This document shows positions 24,125 through 32,414 of a DNA stretch of 64,000 bases, piece after piece (the first letter of the stretch is position 1; every line of letters begins with the position of its first letter). The DNA comes from Peristeroidobacter soli (GTDB lineage Bacteria > Pseudomonadota > Gammaproteobacteria > Steroidobacterales > Steroidobacteraceae). Made by a program: the position numbers and the translations under genes. Under the pieces are notes generated by a model that saw only the letters and a program-made list of their open reading frames with translations, was not told the DNA's origin and did no database searches. Location: the NCBI RefSeq assembly GCF_004138485.1, contig NZ_RYEV01000006.1, forward strand, positions 310,001 through 374,000. Direction: 5' to 3'.

Positions 24125-26008
24125 ATGAAAAAACTCCGTGTGGTTTTCGCCGCGGTCATTGCGGGCTGGGCGCCTTGCCTCGTCAATGCGGACTCGACCG
24201 ATGAGTTTCGGGTCGATCGCAATGTGTTCGTAACGATGCGGGACGGCACGCGCCTGGCGACCGATCTTTATTTGCCGGGAAAGACCGCGAGCGGGCCGGT
24301 CCCCGTCGTTCTGATTCGCACGCCCTATGGCAAGGACGTGCGCTACACGCCGCAGTCGACGCAGCCGGCCTCGCTGCTTCGGTTCTTTGTGTCGAATGGA
24401 TATGCCGTTGCCGTTCAGGACAAGCGCGGCCGTCATCGCTCGGAAGGCATTTACGTCGTCTCGGGCGGCGATGCCGAGGATGGCTACGACACCGTCGATT
24501 GGTTGAGCAAACAGCCGTGGTCCAACGGCAAAGTCGGCGCTGTTGGATGTTCCTATGAAGGCGACATTCAATTGTTCATGGCGGGCGCGCGGCCGCCGGC
24601 ATTGAAGGCGCTCATTCCAATGGCGTCCGGTAGCGCAGTCGGTTCGCTCGGCGGTCACTATCGCTATTGGGGCGCGAGAGTGGGCGGCGTGCCCGAGTGG
24701 GTCGGCGTGGTCGGCTGGTTTGCCCAATACGGAGAAAAAGTCTTTCCGAAGCTGCCGGTCGATTTGCCGCATGACGAATACAACGCCAACGCCGCGCTCT
24801 GGGACATCACGCGCCGGCCGCCGATCATCGATCTCAAAAAAGCCTGGCATCACTTGCCGACCAAAGACGCGCTCGCCGCGCAGGGCATGACCGGGACGGA
24901 TTTCGAAGACACCGTCGCTCGCCCCAACACCGATCCCTACTGGCAGAAGCTGCCGTACATGACGGAGAGCTACGTCTCCGACGTGCCGGCGTTGTTCGTC
25001 AACTCGTGGTATGACTTCGGCGCCGACATGACGTTGTTCGAGATGAACCATCTGCGTCAACGCTCGGCGTCGAAGCTGGCGCGTGACAATCAGTTCGCCA
25101 TCATGAGTCCTCACACGCACTGTGCGTTCGAGCGCGAGGCGAGCGAGAACACGCGCATCGGCGAACGTGACATGGGCGATACACGCTTCGATTACCGCAG
25201 TCAGTACCTGACCTGGTTCGATGCGTGGCTGAAAGACGATGCCGCGGCCAGGCGTCGCATCCAGGAGTGGCCGCGCCTTCGTTACTACGCCATGGGGCGC
25301 AATCGTTGGCAGAGCGCGTCGGCGTGGCCGTTGCCGGCAACGTCGTCGCAAAATTTTTATCTGGGCAGCGGCGGCCGGGCGAACGGTCTCACCGGCAATG
25401 GCACGTTGAGCCGGCGCTCCTCCAAACCAGCAACGACGTCCAGCTCCTACAGCTACGATCCAAACGATCCCGTGCCGTCCCGGGGCGGAGCGATCTGTTG
25501 CACCGGGACGCCGGATGCCGTGCCAGGCGCGCTCGATCAGAGACCGGTCGAAGCGCGGGACGACGTGCTGGTGTTCAGCTCCGAAGTCCTGAAGCAGGAG
25601 CTCGAAGTCACCGGCGACGTGAAGGTCGTTTTGTATGTGTCGTCGGACGCGGTGGACACGGACTTCACGGCCAAGCTCATTGACGTCGATGCCGACGGCC
25701 GGGCATTCAACGTGCTGGAGAGCGTGCTGCGCGCCCGGTTCCGCGAAGGTCTGGATAAAGAGGTGTGGATGCGGCCCGGTGAGGTCTACGAACTGACCAT
25801 TCCGATGGGAGCCACCAGCAATGTGTTCCTGCCGGGCCATCGGGTCCGTCTCGAAGTGTCGAGCAGCAATTTCCCACGTTGGGAACGAAACATGAACCGG
25901 GGCGGAGCCAACTCCGAGCAAAAGGACGGAGTGCCGGCACGCAATAGCGTGCACCACTCGGCGTCCTACCCGTCGCGACTGATTCTGCCCGTGATCGCGC
26001 GAAAGTAG
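24125..26008 (+). CDS. CocE/NonD family hydrolase, exported
   Basis: A 627-aa S15/CocE-type alpha/beta hydrolase with a signal peptide (VVFAAVIAGWAPCLVNA). Diagnostic blocks are VTMRDGTRLATDLYLP, VLIRTPYGKD and the nucleophile S143 in GCSYEG. The C-terminal jelly-roll domain has TDFTAKLIDVDADGRAFNV and the closing HHSASYPSRLILPVI. The family includes cocaine esterase, glutaryl acylase and alpha-amino-acid ester hydrolases, and cleaves acyl esters or amides. It probably shares an operon with the esterase upstream, and an amino-acid permease follows after 55 bp. A paralogue lies at 51224-52909. Confidence 0.9.
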   Translation: MKKLRVVFAAVIAGWAPCLVNADSTDEFRVDRNVFVTMRDGTRLATDLYLPGKTASGPVPVVLIRTPYGKDVRYTPQSTQPASLLRFFVSNGYAVAVQDKRGRHRSEGIYVVSGGDAEDGYDTVDWLSKQPWSNGKVGAVGCSYEGDIQLFMAGARPPALKALIPMASGSAVGSLGGHYRYWGARVGGVPEWVGVVGWFAQYGEKVFPKLPVDLPHDEYNANAALWDITRRPPIIDLKKAWHHLPTKDALAAQGMTGTDFEDTVARPNTDPYWQKLPYMTESYVSDVPALFVNSWYDFGADMTLFEMNHLRQRSASKLARDNQFAIMSPHTHCAFEREASENTRIGERDMGDTRFDYRSQYLTWFDAWLKDDAAARRRIQEWPRLRYYAMGRNRWQSASAWPLPATSSQNFYLGSGGRANGLTGNGTLSRRSSKPATTSSSYSYDPNDPVPSRGGAICCTGTPDAVPGALDQRPVEARDDVLVFSSEVLKQELEVTGDVKVVLYVSSDAVDTDFTAKLIDVDADGRAFNVLESVLRARFREGLDKEVWMRPGEVYELTIPMGATSNVFLPGHRVRLEVSSSNFPRWERNMNRGGANSEQKDGVPARNSVHHSASYPSRLILPVIARK

Positions 26009-26063
26009 GTGGGTTACCCGTACCGGATGCGCACTTACTAGCAACGATGCCACTCTGTCGTTC

Positions 26064-27431
26064 ATGAGCAACCCCTTTGCCATGTCGATGCCGGTCTCCG
26101 CCGAGCGCACGGCGCGTGGCCTGACCCGGTTGCAGCTGTTCATGATGAGTTTCGGATCCATCGTCGGCGTGGGCTGGATCACCATTCTCGGTCAATGGCT
26201 TTCGCTCGCCGGGCCGGGCGGCAGCGTCGTCGCGCTGCTGATGGGGGCGGGGGCGGTACTGCTCGTCGCTACCAACTACGCGTCGCTGGCCCGGAACGAT
26301 TTGTTCGCGAGAGGCGGCGAGATCGGGGCGGTCGCCGCATCGCTCGGTCCACGCGCGGCGTTCATCGTGACGTTGGCCCTGTGTCTGGCGACGATCAGCA
26401 TCGTCGCGTTCGAGGCGGTGTCGGCCGGATGGATCGCGGTGACCATCTTCCCCGCGCTGGAAGGCGCGCCGTTGTATCGAGTCTTCGGGCGCGACGTGCA
26501 TGCTGGAACGCTGGCGATCGCGCTGGCCGGAACCGCGATCGTGGCCATTTTGAATCTCCGGCCCATCGTCAAAATGGCCCGGGCGCAAAACATCATCGTG
26601 TTCGTGAAGCTCGGCGTCACTTCGGTATTCATCCTTGCCGGCGTCATGGCTGGCAAAGCAAGCAACCTGTTGCCGCTGCTGCCGGCAGCCACCGACGGTC
26701 AGCCGATCTACACCGGCATTGCGACGCTGGTCGCGACCATGCCTCTGTGGTTCGCGGGCTTTCACGTGGTCGCCATTCTTTCCAACGAGCGTGCCGATAG
26801 CGTCCGTTTGACCGATGTTGGCTGGGTGATGCGAGTCGCGATCGTGGCGGCCTGCATGTTTTATGTGTGCGTCGTGCTCGCGGCGTCCTATGTCGTGCCC
26901 TGGCAAACGCTGATTGCCGCGCCGCTGCCGGCGGCGACTGCTTTCCGTAATGGGCTGTCGAGTGCGACGTTTGCCAACCTGGTGCTGATCTCGGGACTGC
27001 TGGGCATCTGCTCTGCCTGGATCGCCTGTTTCGCCGCGTCGGTGCGGGTGTTGAATCAATTGCGTAAGCAGCTGAGCGGTCGGGCTGCGGAACCCCGCTC
27101 GGCGACGATGTTCATCACAACCCTTGCGGTGATTCTCGCTCTCGCGGGTCGCGCGGCGCTCGTGCCAATCGTCAACGTCGCGGCGCTTTGTTTCGGGCTG
27201 GTGTATTTCCTGGTCAGCCTGGCAGCGTGGCGGCACGCGGCGACGCTGCGCCAACGCTGCGTCGCTGGACTTGGTGCGGGCGTTGCAGGCTCGATGTCCG
27301 CCTACACCTTGATCTCCGCTGTCGCCGAGACCGGCTGGATGGCGCCCGAATTTGGCATTGTCGTGCTGGCGGTGGTCGCGGGCACGTTCCTTTGGATGAT
27401 GAGATCGAAGAGTCCAGCTTATGCATCCTGA
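26064..27431 (+). CDS. APC-superfamily amino acid permease
   Basis: A 455-aa inner-membrane transporter with about 12 hydrophobic segments. The opening LQLFMMSFGSIVGVGWITIL is the conserved first helix of the amino acid-polyamine-organocation superfamily, with its substrate-binding GS-VG-G unwound region. It probably imports an amino acid or amine released by the surrounding hydrolases. Its 3' end overlaps the dipeptidase gene by 11 bp, so the two are coupled. The substrate is unresolved. Confidence 0.85.
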   Translation: MSNPFAMSMPVSAERTARGLTRLQLFMMSFGSIVGVGWITILGQWLSLAGPGGSVVALLMGAGAVLLVATNYASLARNDLFARGGEIGAVAASLGPRAAFIVTLALCLATISIVAFEAVSAGWIAVTIFPALEGAPLYRVFGRDVHAGTLAIALAGTAIVAILNLRPIVKMARAQNIIVFVKLGVTSVFILAGVMAGKASNLLPLLPAATDGQPIYTGIATLVATMPLWFAGFHVVAILSNERADSVRLTDVGWVMRVAIVAACMFYVCVVLAASYVVPWQTLIAAPLPAATAFRNGLSSATFANLVLISGLLGICSAWIACFAASVRVLNQLRKQLSGRAAEPRSATMFITTLAVILALAGRAALVPIVNVAALCFGLVYFLVSLAAWRHAATLRQRCVAGLGAGVAGSMSAYTLISAVAETGWMAPEFGIVVLAVVAGTFLWMMRSKSPAYAS

Positions 27432-28437
27432 ACAAATTCACGTCTCCGCCGCGCAGCGTCTGCTGCAGTCCGCCGTCGTCTGGGACAACGTCTGGCCGGT
27501 GGATCTGCCGGGCCTGGGCAGTGCCGATAACGGTTGGGAACAGCTCGAACGGTTCGCCAGGGCGGGGGTCAGCGCAGTCGGCGTCACACTCGCCGGCGAC
27601 ACTCACAACAGCGCCGAGGCATTGCGTATCACGGCCTGGGCACGCCACGAGCTGCAGTCGCGATCTTCGTTGCTGAAGTTGGTCGAGAAAGTCGAGGACA
27701 TCGTGTCCGCGAAACGCGCCGGCCAGCTCGCGGTGGTATTGCAGTTCGAAGGTACGCGCTGTTTCGAACGCGATTTGAATCTCATCGACGCCTTCTATGC
27801 ACTCGGTGTGCGTCAGACGCTGCTCGCATTCAATAGCGCCAACTGCGCCGGCAGCGGCTGCGCCGAACCGGCAGACGGTGGGCTCACGCCTTACGGCCGG
27901 CGCTTCGTGCGTGAAGCCGAACGCATCGGCATGCTCGTCGATCTGAGTCATGTCGGCCGGCGGACCTCGCTCGATGCGCTGGCCATCGCGCAACAGCCGA
28001 TGGTGTTCAGCCACTCCAATGCCAATGCCATCCATTCGTCCTTCCGTAACATCGACGATGAGCAGGCGCGCGCTTGCGCGGCCACCGGCGGTCTGGTGGG
28101 CATCTCCGGCTCGAGCGAATACCTCGGCGACCCGAAGTGCCGCACGCAGACGTTGTTCCGGCACCTGGATCATTACGTTCAGTTGCTGGGGCCGGCGCAC
28201 GTGGGGCTGGGGTTCGATGTGATTTTCAACGCCGAGCCGGTCAATGCCTTCGTGCGGGCACGGCCCGAGGAATGGCCGATGGCCAAGGATCCGGCCTGGC
28301 CCGGCTTCAATTACGCGGTACCCGAGCAGATCGTCGAATTGATTGGCGTGATGCTCGCGAACGGCTACTCTGAGAGCGCAGTCGAGGACATTCTGGGCCG
28401 CAACTACCTGCGTATCTGCTCGCAGGTCTGGAGATAA
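27421..28437 (+). CDS. Peptidase M19 (membrane dipeptidase) homologue with altered metal site
   Basis: A 338-aa renal-dipeptidase-family protein. Recognisable blocks are VVLQFEG (metal-bridging Glu), NSANCAGSGC, MLVDLSHVGRRTSLDAL (His), MVFSHSNANAIHSSFRNIDD (His) and HVGLGFDV (Asp). The usual N-terminal D-G-H-x-D, which supplies two zinc ligands, is replaced here by D22-N-V-W-P. The two-metal centre may therefore be incomplete. There is no signal peptide, so it acts in the cytoplasm, probably on dipeptides brought in by the coupled permease. Confidence 0.8.
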   Translation: MHPEQIHVSAAQRLLQSAVVWDNVWPVDLPGLGSADNGWEQLERFARAGVSAVGVTLAGDTHNSAEALRITAWARHELQSRSSLLKLVEKVEDIVSAKRAGQLAVVLQFEGTRCFERDLNLIDAFYALGVRQTLLAFNSANCAGSGCAEPADGGLTPYGRRFVREAERIGMLVDLSHVGRRTSLDALAIAQQPMVFSHSNANAIHSSFRNIDDEQARACAATGGLVGISGSSEYLGDPKCRTQTLFRHLDHYVQLLGPAHVGLGFDVIFNAEPVNAFVRARPEEWPMAKDPAWPGFNYAVPEQIVELIGVMLANGYSESAVEDILGRNYLRICSQVWR

Positions 28438-28461
28438 GCGGGACTGCTCGAGGGCGAAGCA

Positions 28462-30159
28462 GTGAAAGCCAGGCTGGGTGCATTGATCGTCGATGAGCGC
28501 AAGCCGGCGCTCATGCAAGGGGCCGTGCGCCTCGAAGTCAGTCGCAAAGCGCTGGAGCTGCTGATCATGCTCGGCCACGCCGGCAGCAAGCCGGTCGGGC
28601 GCGACACCCTGCTCGAAGGATTGTGGTCCGATCGGGACGTGAGCGACAAGGCGCTCTCCATGCTGGTGGTGGAGCTGCGTCGCGCGCTGGCGCCGTTCTT
28701 CTCGGGTCAGGAAACGATCCATACCGTGCCGGGCCATGGCTACGGCCTGTCCGTGCCCTACGAGCCGTGCGATTTTCCCTCCGAGCTTGCCAACAGCACG
28801 ATGACGCGCACGGGCATGACTATTGCCCTGGCCGCCCCGACCTTGTTGTCATCCGGGCCTCGCGCTGTCGAACTCGGTGCCTGTTTTCGCGACACGCTGT
28901 TGAACACGCTCGGCAGCGCACCCCAATTGAAGGTGAGCACGCGCGAGGCGTCGCTCGGCACCGATGCCGATGGGTTCACGTTCATCATTCAATCGTCCGT
29001 GCGCGTCGTGAAGCGGGAAGTGCTGCTGAGCGTGCGCTGTGTGGATCCACGTAGTCAGGAAATATGTTGGGCCGCCAGTGAGCGAGCGCCGCTGGTCGAT
29101 GCGTTGGAAGCCGAGACGCGATTGTGCGGCCGGCTGCTGCGAGAGTTGCAGTCGACTGAGTCTGGTTTCTGGGGGCGTCAGACCTGGAAACATTATCGGC
29201 AGTCTTCCGGATTCGACGCGTTGTTGGAAGGCCAGCGATTGGTTGCGGCTCGCGACGCGACGTCATTTCCGGGCGCAAGAGCAAGATTTCGCCAGGCACT
29301 GCAGCTGGATCCCAGCTGCGCGCCGGCGCTGGTCGGCATGGCTCATTGTGACATCCTCGAAGCGTTCTACGGCGGTGTGGAGCCGGTGGCCGCGGCGGAG
29401 CGAGCCACTGCCTATATCGATCGAGCCTTGGTCCTCGACGCGAATCTCGCCGACGCCTATTCGACGCGCGGCCTGATTCATCTCGCTCAACTTCGGTTCG
29501 ACAGTGCCGAGCGGGCGTTGCTCGAAGCTATGCGGCTCGATGATTCGAGCGCGTTGACCTTGCACTGGTACACCGACTTCCTGGCTTCACAAGGTCGCTT
29601 GCGTGAAGCGGTGCACGTCGGTCATCTGGCCGTGGCTCGTGCGCCAGCATGCGTGGTGGTCAATGCGCAGCTGGGTCAGTTACTGCACCTGGCGGGCCGC
29701 TACGAGGAAGCTCAGGTGCAGCTCGAGCGAGTGATCGCGATGGACCCTTCGGCCGCGGGCTCGTACAGCATGCTGGCAATGAACTTCATCATGAGCGGCA
29801 AGCCCGGCGCGATCGAATACTCGCGACGTGCCGTCGATCTTGCGCCGGGCGCACCTTTTTATCGCGGCGTTTACGGCAGTGTGCTCGCCGTTTCGGGCGA
29901 GCGAGATCGTGCTCTACAACAGTTGCACGCACTCGAAGCGAGCGCGGGCCAATCGGCTGCATTCGCAGAGGGCGCGATGCTCATTGCGACTACACTCGGT
30001 CAGCTGAAACGCGCCGTCGAATACTTCCGAGTGGCAACCTCTCACGGCGCCGCTTGGGCGCTGTGCACGCCGATGTTGCCGATGCTGGCGGCATTGCGTG
30101 CCGAGCCTTCTTTCCAGACATTGGTCCGCAGTCGAGGCATGACCACTGTCCCCGCATGA
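28462..30159 (+). CDS. Winged-helix (CadC/OmpR-like) regulator with TPR domain
   Basis: A 565-aa protein from a GTG start. Residues 1-100 are a Trans_reg_C winged helix (ALELLIMLGHAGSKPVGRDT, VELRRALAPFF, IHTVPGHGYGLSVP). A middle domain resembles those in CadC/adenylate-cyclase-associated regulators. Residues about 265-540 are tandem TPR-like repeats (ARARFRQALQLDPSCAPALV, RALVLDANLADAYSTRGLI). No membrane helix is evident, unlike CadC. It lies 24 bp after the dipeptidase gene and before a TonB receptor gene, so it may regulate this uptake cluster. Confidence 0.83.
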   Translation: MKARLGALIVDERKPALMQGAVRLEVSRKALELLIMLGHAGSKPVGRDTLLEGLWSDRDVSDKALSMLVVELRRALAPFFSGQETIHTVPGHGYGLSVPYEPCDFPSELANSTMTRTGMTIALAAPTLLSSGPRAVELGACFRDTLLNTLGSAPQLKVSTREASLGTDADGFTFIIQSSVRVVKREVLLSVRCVDPRSQEICWAASERAPLVDALEAETRLCGRLLRELQSTESGFWGRQTWKHYRQSSGFDALLEGQRLVAARDATSFPGARARFRQALQLDPSCAPALVGMAHCDILEAFYGGVEPVAAAERATAYIDRALVLDANLADAYSTRGLIHLAQLRFDSAERALLEAMRLDDSSALTLHWYTDFLASQGRLREAVHVGHLAVARAPACVVVNAQLGQLLHLAGRYEEAQVQLERVIAMDPSAAGSYSMLAMNFIMSGKPGAIEYSRRAVDLAPGAPFYRGVYGSVLAVSGERDRALQQLHALEASAGQSAAFAEGAMLIATTLGQLKRAVEYFRVATSHGAAWALCTPMLPMLAALRAEPSFQTLVRSRGMTTVPA

Positions 30160-30215
30160 TTTCGCGAGCACGCTTACCCGCGAGGGATGCGGCTTACTGG
30201 TACCGATGTGAAGCT
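30156..30215 (+). repeat. Copy 1 of a duplicated translation-coupled leader
   Basis: An ATG overlapping the stop of the regulator gene (ATGA, 30156-30159) opens a frame reading MISRARLPARDAAYWYRC. DNA 30166-30215 matches 35233-35281 at about four of five positions. Most differences in the shared LPARDAAY..RC[DE]A stretch are synonymous, a trace of past coding selection. Here the frame has no ribosome site and ends at 30395 inside the receptor gene, so it is probably a relic. Confidence 0.6.
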
Positions 30216-30282
30216 CCCGTGGCATCGACAGAGTACCGCGACGAGGCCACGTTCGTCCGCGGACCGCACGGGGAGAAAGCGA

Positions 30283-32403
30283 ATGTCCAATGTATTGCTG
30301 AAGAAAGTTTCGATCCTCTCGGCATTGCTGGCCGCGAATGCGCAGCTGCCCATCGGCCACGCCGCCGAAGCCGACTCCGACCAGGCCGATGGTAAGAGCC
30401 AGATCGCCGAGATCCTGGTGCTGGGCCGACGCAGCGATCAATTCGCCGGCGCCAAAGACCTCACGCCCGTATTCGAGACACCGAGCTCGCTGACGGTCGT
30501 CGACTCCGAGCGCTTCCTGTTGCAGCGACTGGTGTCGGTGGAAGATCTGTTTCGCGAGATGCCCGGCGTCACCACGACCAAGACGGTGTCCGCGTATCCG
30601 AAGTTCTTCGCGCGTGGCTTCGAGATCTCCAGCTTTCTGGTCGACGGTGTGCCGGGCAGCAGCGGTGTGAATGCACCGTATTCGGTGCCTGATTTGTTTC
30701 TGTTCGAGCGCGTCGAGCTGTTGCGCGGACCGTCGGCATTGTTCAGCGGCTCGGGCAGCCCGGGCGGCAGCTTGAATCTGGCCCGCAAGCGGCCGGGCAA
30801 GGATTTTGCGCTGACCTCGGCAGTGGAAGGCGGCTCTTGGGATTTCATGCGGGCGGAGTTCGACGTGAACAGTCCGCTCAATGACGACGGCAGCATCCGC
30901 GGCAGAGCGGGCGCGGCCTGGCAGGACGCGGGCGAATTCATCGATCACTATCAGAAAGATCGCAAACTGTTCTTCGGCTCGGTGGCGTTCGATATCACCG
31001 ACAGCACCACGCTCACGACTGGCGCGCACTACGATCAGTATCGATCGACTGTGCAGGTGGGCTTGCCCGGTATCGCCGGCGTCGGATTGATCGATCTGCC
31101 GCGCGATAGTTATGCGGGCGGCAACGAGAACTACTTCGAAACCAAGTCGAGCCAGGTGTACGCCGAGCTCGCGCAGCGCTTGACCGAGACCTGGAATGCG
31201 CGACTCAACGTGCAGTACACCAAGCTCGATCGTGAAGAGGAGTACCTGTGGGGGCGCGGTCCCATCACGGCGACCAACGGAACCATCGCGCTGTCCGGTT
31301 ACCACGGTGCACACGATGCAAATCTGTTCTCCGCCGATCTGAACGTGGTGGGTGCGTTCGAGCTGTTCGGTCGCGAGCACGGTGTGCTGTTCGGCGCGGA
31401 CTATCAGCGGTCCGAATGGGAGTATCGCTCGAACTCCGACTCCGCCACCGGGCTGACCTTCGACTACTACAATCCAGTGATTCCGACGCAGCCGGATCTG
31501 CCGCTGACGCCGGGCGGCGAAGAATATTTCTCGGGCAAGGAAGTGCAGACTCAATACGGCATCTATGGTCAGACGCGTCTGTCGCTCGCCGACAAGCTCA
31601 CCGGCGTGCTGGGTGCTCGCGTGGCCTGGGTGAAGTACGACTACCAGGAGTTCGATGCCATTCCCACCGGTGTCTACTCGGTGGATGCCAAGGTGTCGCC
31701 GTACGTCGGCCTGGTCTATGACTTCACTCAGCAGTGGAACGCGTACGCCAGCTTCGCGGACGTGTTTCAGCCGCAGGCCGAGCGCAAAGCCGACTTCGCG
31801 CCGGTCGGCCCGGTGATCGGCAAGCAGTATGAAGTGGGCATGAAGGGCAATCTGATCGGCGGACGATTGCTGTTGTCGGGCGCGCTGTATCGCATCCGGC
31901 AGAGCAACCGCGCGGTCGCGGACCCGAACGATCCGAACTTCTCGGTCGGCTCCGGCCTCGTGCAGAGCGAGGGCTTCGAGCTCGAGGCCAACGGCAAGCT
32001 GACGCGCTCGTGGACGCTCGAAGGCGGCTACACCTACAACAAGAACAAAACCCTGCGTGACACCGATCCGTCGCTGGTGGGCACGCAGTTCATTCCCGTG
32101 ATTCCCGAAAACAGCGTGAAGCTGTTCACCAACTATGCAATCGACGCAGGCGCGCTCGCCGGCTTCAGCGTCGGTGGCGGGCTCACCTGGAATAGCGAGT
32201 CGACCGGGGTTGGCGTGGTTCAGGATTCGTACGTCGTGGCCAGCTTGCGGGGCGGATATCAGATCTCCGATAGCGCGCTGATCACGTTGAACATCAACAA
32301 CCTGTTCGACGAGACGTATTACGAGAACATTCGCGATCCGCGTTTCGGCAACTATTACGGCGCGCCGCGTAGCGCCTTCCTCCGTCTCACTATCAGCTAC
32401 TAA
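30283..32403 (+). CDS. TonB-dependent receptor (siderophore-receptor-like)
   Basis: A 706-aa outer-membrane active transporter. A signal peptide is followed by a TonB-box-like segment (IAEILVLGRR), a plug domain (TPSSLTVVDSERF, VEDLFREMPGVTT, FERVELLRGPSALFSGSGSP) and a 22-strand barrel ending LRLTISY. The plug with GSGSPGGSLNLARKRP is typical of TonB-dependent siderophore receptors. ATG 30283 follows GGGAGAAAG. The M16 protease gene starts 12 bp after its stop, so the receptor and protease may process and import a peptide-like ligand. Confidence 0.92.
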   Translation: MSNVLLKKVSILSALLAANAQLPIGHAAEADSDQADGKSQIAEILVLGRRSDQFAGAKDLTPVFETPSSLTVVDSERFLLQRLVSVEDLFREMPGVTTTKTVSAYPKFFARGFEISSFLVDGVPGSSGVNAPYSVPDLFLFERVELLRGPSALFSGSGSPGGSLNLARKRPGKDFALTSAVEGGSWDFMRAEFDVNSPLNDDGSIRGRAGAAWQDAGEFIDHYQKDRKLFFGSVAFDITDSTTLTTGAHYDQYRSTVQVGLPGIAGVGLIDLPRDSYAGGNENYFETKSSQVYAELAQRLTETWNARLNVQYTKLDREEEYLWGRGPITATNGTIALSGYHGAHDANLFSADLNVVGAFELFGREHGVLFGADYQRSEWEYRSNSDSATGLTFDYYNPVIPTQPDLPLTPGGEEYFSGKEVQTQYGIYGQTRLSLADKLTGVLGARVAWVKYDYQEFDAIPTGVYSVDAKVSPYVGLVYDFTQQWNAYASFADVFQPQAERKADFAPVGPVIGKQYEVGMKGNLIGGRLLLSGALYRIRQSNRAVADPNDPNFSVGSGLVQSEGFELEANGKLTRSWTLEGGYTYNKNKTLRDTDPSLVGTQFIPVIPENSVKLFTNYAIDAGALAGFSVGGGLTWNSESTGVGVVQDSYVVASLRGGYQISDSALITLNINNLFDETYYENIRDPRFGNYYGAPRSAFLRLTISY

Positions 32404-32414
32404 CGGAGCGCGAC

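Noticed and set aside
24074-26185. 703-codon minus-strand open frame
   Set aside because: It is antisense to the CocE hydrolase, has no domain pattern, and has the composition expected of a shadow frame.
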